Shown here: in pieces, positions 62,767-64,000 of the stretch
Layout of the letters: every line of letters begins with the position of its first letter
How positions within the stretch are numbered: the first letter of the stretch is position 1
Source: Tissierella praeacuta DSM 18095
GTDB lineage: Bacteria > Bacillota > Clostridia > Tissierellales > Tissierellaceae
Assembly: GCF_900128955.1 (NCBI RefSeq)
Contig: NZ_FQTY01000014.1
Coordinates: 1 to 64,000 of the forward strand
Direction of reading: 5' to 3'
DNA length: 64,000 nt
Notes under the pieces: generated by a model
Databases searched by the model: none
What the model was told of the DNA's origin: nothing
The model's input: the letters and a program-made list of their open reading frames with translations, nothing else
Made by a program: the position numbers and the translations under genes

Positions 62767-63525
62767 ATGGTTAAAGTGGAACTTTTAAGATATACACCAG
62801 ATGGTGAAAAGCTAATTGCAGCAGCTGCTAGACTTTGCTATTCTCCCATAGGCGTAAATGAAATAGAAGAGAGTTTAAATGAAGAGAAGGTTGAATCATT
62901 CTTATCTCTTTTAATGGATTTAAATCATGAAAGTCCTATTGAACATGTTACTTTTACCTTTGGAGTTGAAGGTGTATCTCGTACCCTAACCCACCAATTG
63001 GTTAGACATAGAATTGCCAGTTTTTCTCAACAATCACAAAGATATGTAAAACTTGAGCAATTTGAATATATAATTCCCCCAGCTATTGCTAATAATAAAA
63101 GAGCTAGGGAAATATTTGAAAATGCCATGAAGGAAGATCAAAAAAATTATAATGAAATATCAAACTTATTATTTAATGAGTATTATAGTAAATATATAAA
63201 CCTTAATTACAATGAAAAAGAAGCAAGAAACAAAGCTGAAAAAGAATCTATTGAAGATGCAAGATATATTTTTCCGAATGCCTGTGAAACTAAAATAGTA
63301 TTTACTATGAATGCAAGGTCTTTGATGAACTTTTTCAAACTTAGATGTTGCAATAGAGCTCAATGGGAAATAAGAGAACTTGCTATTTTAATGTTAATTG
63401 AAGTGAAAAAAATCTATCCTACATTATTTAAAAATGCTGGGCCAGGCTGTATAAATGGACCATGTCCAGAAGGCAAGATGACCTGTGGGAAGATATCTGA
63501 AGTAAGGGAGAAGTTTATGACCTAA
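62767..63525 (+). CDS. thyX: flavin-dependent thymidylate synthase
   Basis: A 252-residue FAD enzyme making dTMP from dUMP. The ThyX motif RHRxxSxxxxSxR is present as [13 protein letters not shown] (about 79-91), with [19 protein letters not shown] before it and [20 protein letters not shown] later. ATG after AAGGGAGGG. The final Met-Thr and stop codon (ATGACCTAA) coincide with the left end of a dispersed repeat. It is inserted between mrnC and rlmB, adjacent in B. subtilis. Confidence 0.95.
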   Translation: MVKVELLRYTPDGEKLIAAAARLCYSPIGVNEIEESLNEEKVESFLSLLMDLNHESPIEHVTFTFGVEGVSRTLTHQLVRHRIASFSQQSQRYVKLEQFEYIIPPAIANNKRAREIFENAMKEDQKNYNEISNLLFNEYYSKYINLNYNEKEARNKAEKESIEDARYIFPNACETKIVFTMNARSLMNFFKLRCCNRAQWEIRELAILMLIEVKKIYPTLFKNAGPGCINGPCPEGKMTCGKISEVREKFMT

Positions 63526-63625
63526 CTTAGGGAAGGCTAGTAAGCTTTAGTAGGTCAAAGGCAACGAAGGCCAAATTCATGGGAATGATAATGATAAAAT
63601 GAATTTATGCAGTGAGACTGTGGAA
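63515..63625 (+). repeat. dispersed palindromic repeat, copy C (full)
   Basis: TTATGACCTAACTTAGGG at the left, GTAGGTCAAAGGCAACG in the middle, then hairpin 2 with CCAAATTCAT (63571-63580) and ATGAATTT (63599-63606). The right end is GCAGTGAGACTGTGG. The left end overlaps the thyX stop codon. Confidence 0.7.
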
Positions 63626-63653
63626 TAGTAAATAATCAAGAGCGAAAATATAA

Positions 63654-63684
63654 ATATGGTGAATATCTATTAGTTGTTCACTAG
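63654..63684 (+). promoter_or_regulatory. split dyad ahead of rlmB
   Basis: GGTGAATA, five bases, then TAGTTGTTCACTA. The second part is 13 bases identical to the cysS site (60895-60908 region) and the first part matches its left half. No clear promoter boxes accompany it. Confidence 0.4.
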
Positions 63685-63707
63685 GTTTGCAGAAAGGTGT
63701 GATAGGA

Positions 63708-64000
63708 ATGGATTTTCAATATGTAGTTGGTAGAAATCCTGTCTTAGAAATACTAAAGGCAGATAGAGAAATAGAAAAACTATATATTTTAAAGGGAGAA
63801 CTTCAAGGTTCTATAAATAAAATAATTGGAATAGCAAAAGATAGAAACATTGTAATACAGCAAGTAGATAAAAATAAATTAGATTCTTTGTCAGATGGTA
63901 ATGCTCATCAAGGAGTAGTTGCATTAGTTACTTCTTATACTTATTCAAGTATAGAGGATATTCTTAATAGGGCAAAGGAAAGAAATCAACCTCCTTTTAT
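63708..64000 (+). CDS. rlmB: 23S rRNA (guanosine-2'-O-)-methyltransferase RlmB, N-terminal part
   Basis: The first 97 codons of a TrmH/SpoU-family enzyme, cut by the window end. Visible are VVGRNPVLEILKADREIEKL and the SpoU substrate-binding domain with NAHQGVVALVTSY. The SAM-binding knot lies beyond the window. ATG has AAAGGTG upstream. Its place after mrnC and thyX matches the RlmB locus of Firmicutes. Confidence 0.9.
   Translation, partial: MDFQYVVGRNPVLEILKADREIEKLYILKGELQGSINKIIGIAKDRNIVIQQVDKNKLDSLSDGNAHQGVVALVTSYTYSSIEDILNRAKERNQPPF

Noticed and set aside
1-64000. CRISPR array, prophage or insertion sequence
   Set aside because: No regularly spaced repeats, integrase, transposase or phage structural genes were recognised.

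Overview
The window is AT-rich DNA from a low-GC Gram-positive anaerobe, most likely a peptide- or amino-acid-fermenting clostridium of the Tissierellales/Clostridia type. I infer this from the Shine-Dalgarno-led genes with frequent TTG starts, two T-box leaders, a cobalamin riboswitch, a PyrR-type RNA site, a CtsR operon with McsA/McsB, and the conserved radA-carD-yacL-ispD-ispF-gltX-cysS-mrnC-rlmB block. No phage, insertion sequence, CRISPR array or tRNA gene was seen.

Layout. 1-285: end of an rRNA operon (23S tail, 5S, terminator). 433-7817: radical SAM protein, PyrR-controlled uracil permease, flavoprotein, SAF-domain dehydrogenase, then a riboswitch-controlled cobalamin-type ABC permease and ATPase without a binding protein. 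7818-11421: T-box leader, two copies of a palindromic repeat, and ileS of the long type. 11567-16720: accessory belt with acetyltransferase, hydrolase, amidohydrolase and dipeptidase genes between several gene relics. 16807-20605: GlnK-GlnL-like two-component system followed by its likely target, an AGCS sodium symporter, with a match to the GlnL operator between them. 20606-33330: mixed metabolic and accessory genes (frameshifted Nif3-family gene, sfsA, SagB-type oxidoreductase, two peptidases, MTA/SAH nucleosidase, a methyltransferase behind an unusual structured leader, sirtuin). 33395-39085: two 692-residue chemotaxis receptors flanking a methyltransferase; the first has an exact sigma-D promoter. 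39188-46846: DUF2500, alkyl-purine glycosylase, ndk, aspartate kinase, AI-2E-family permease, hisC (minus strand) and an EF-G-like GTPase. 46905-52848: ctsR-mcsA-mcsB-clpC-radA with CtsR operator. 53489-64000: carD, yacL, ispD-ispF, T-box proS, gltX, cysS, mrnC, thyX and the start of rlmB.

The genes fit a peptide-using lifestyle: dipeptidase, P1 peptidase, M16C peptidase, N-formylglutamate amidohydrolase-family protein and a glutamine-type sensor/transporter.

No clearly new multi-gene system was found. The most distinctive signals are non-coding: (1) a dispersed palindromic repeat with five full or partial copies, always beginning at a T-tract and often at a terminator, with compensatory stem changes; one copy lies in the ileS leader, one inverted half copy lies in the uracil-permease leader, and one supplies the thyX stop codon; (2) a 23-codon leader ORF interleaved with mutually exclusive hairpins ahead of a methyltransferase; (3) a shared GTGAATA/TTCAC dyad ahead of gltX, cysS and rlmB; (4) a 7-codon ORF that takes the only good ribosome site of the cobalamin-type transporter.
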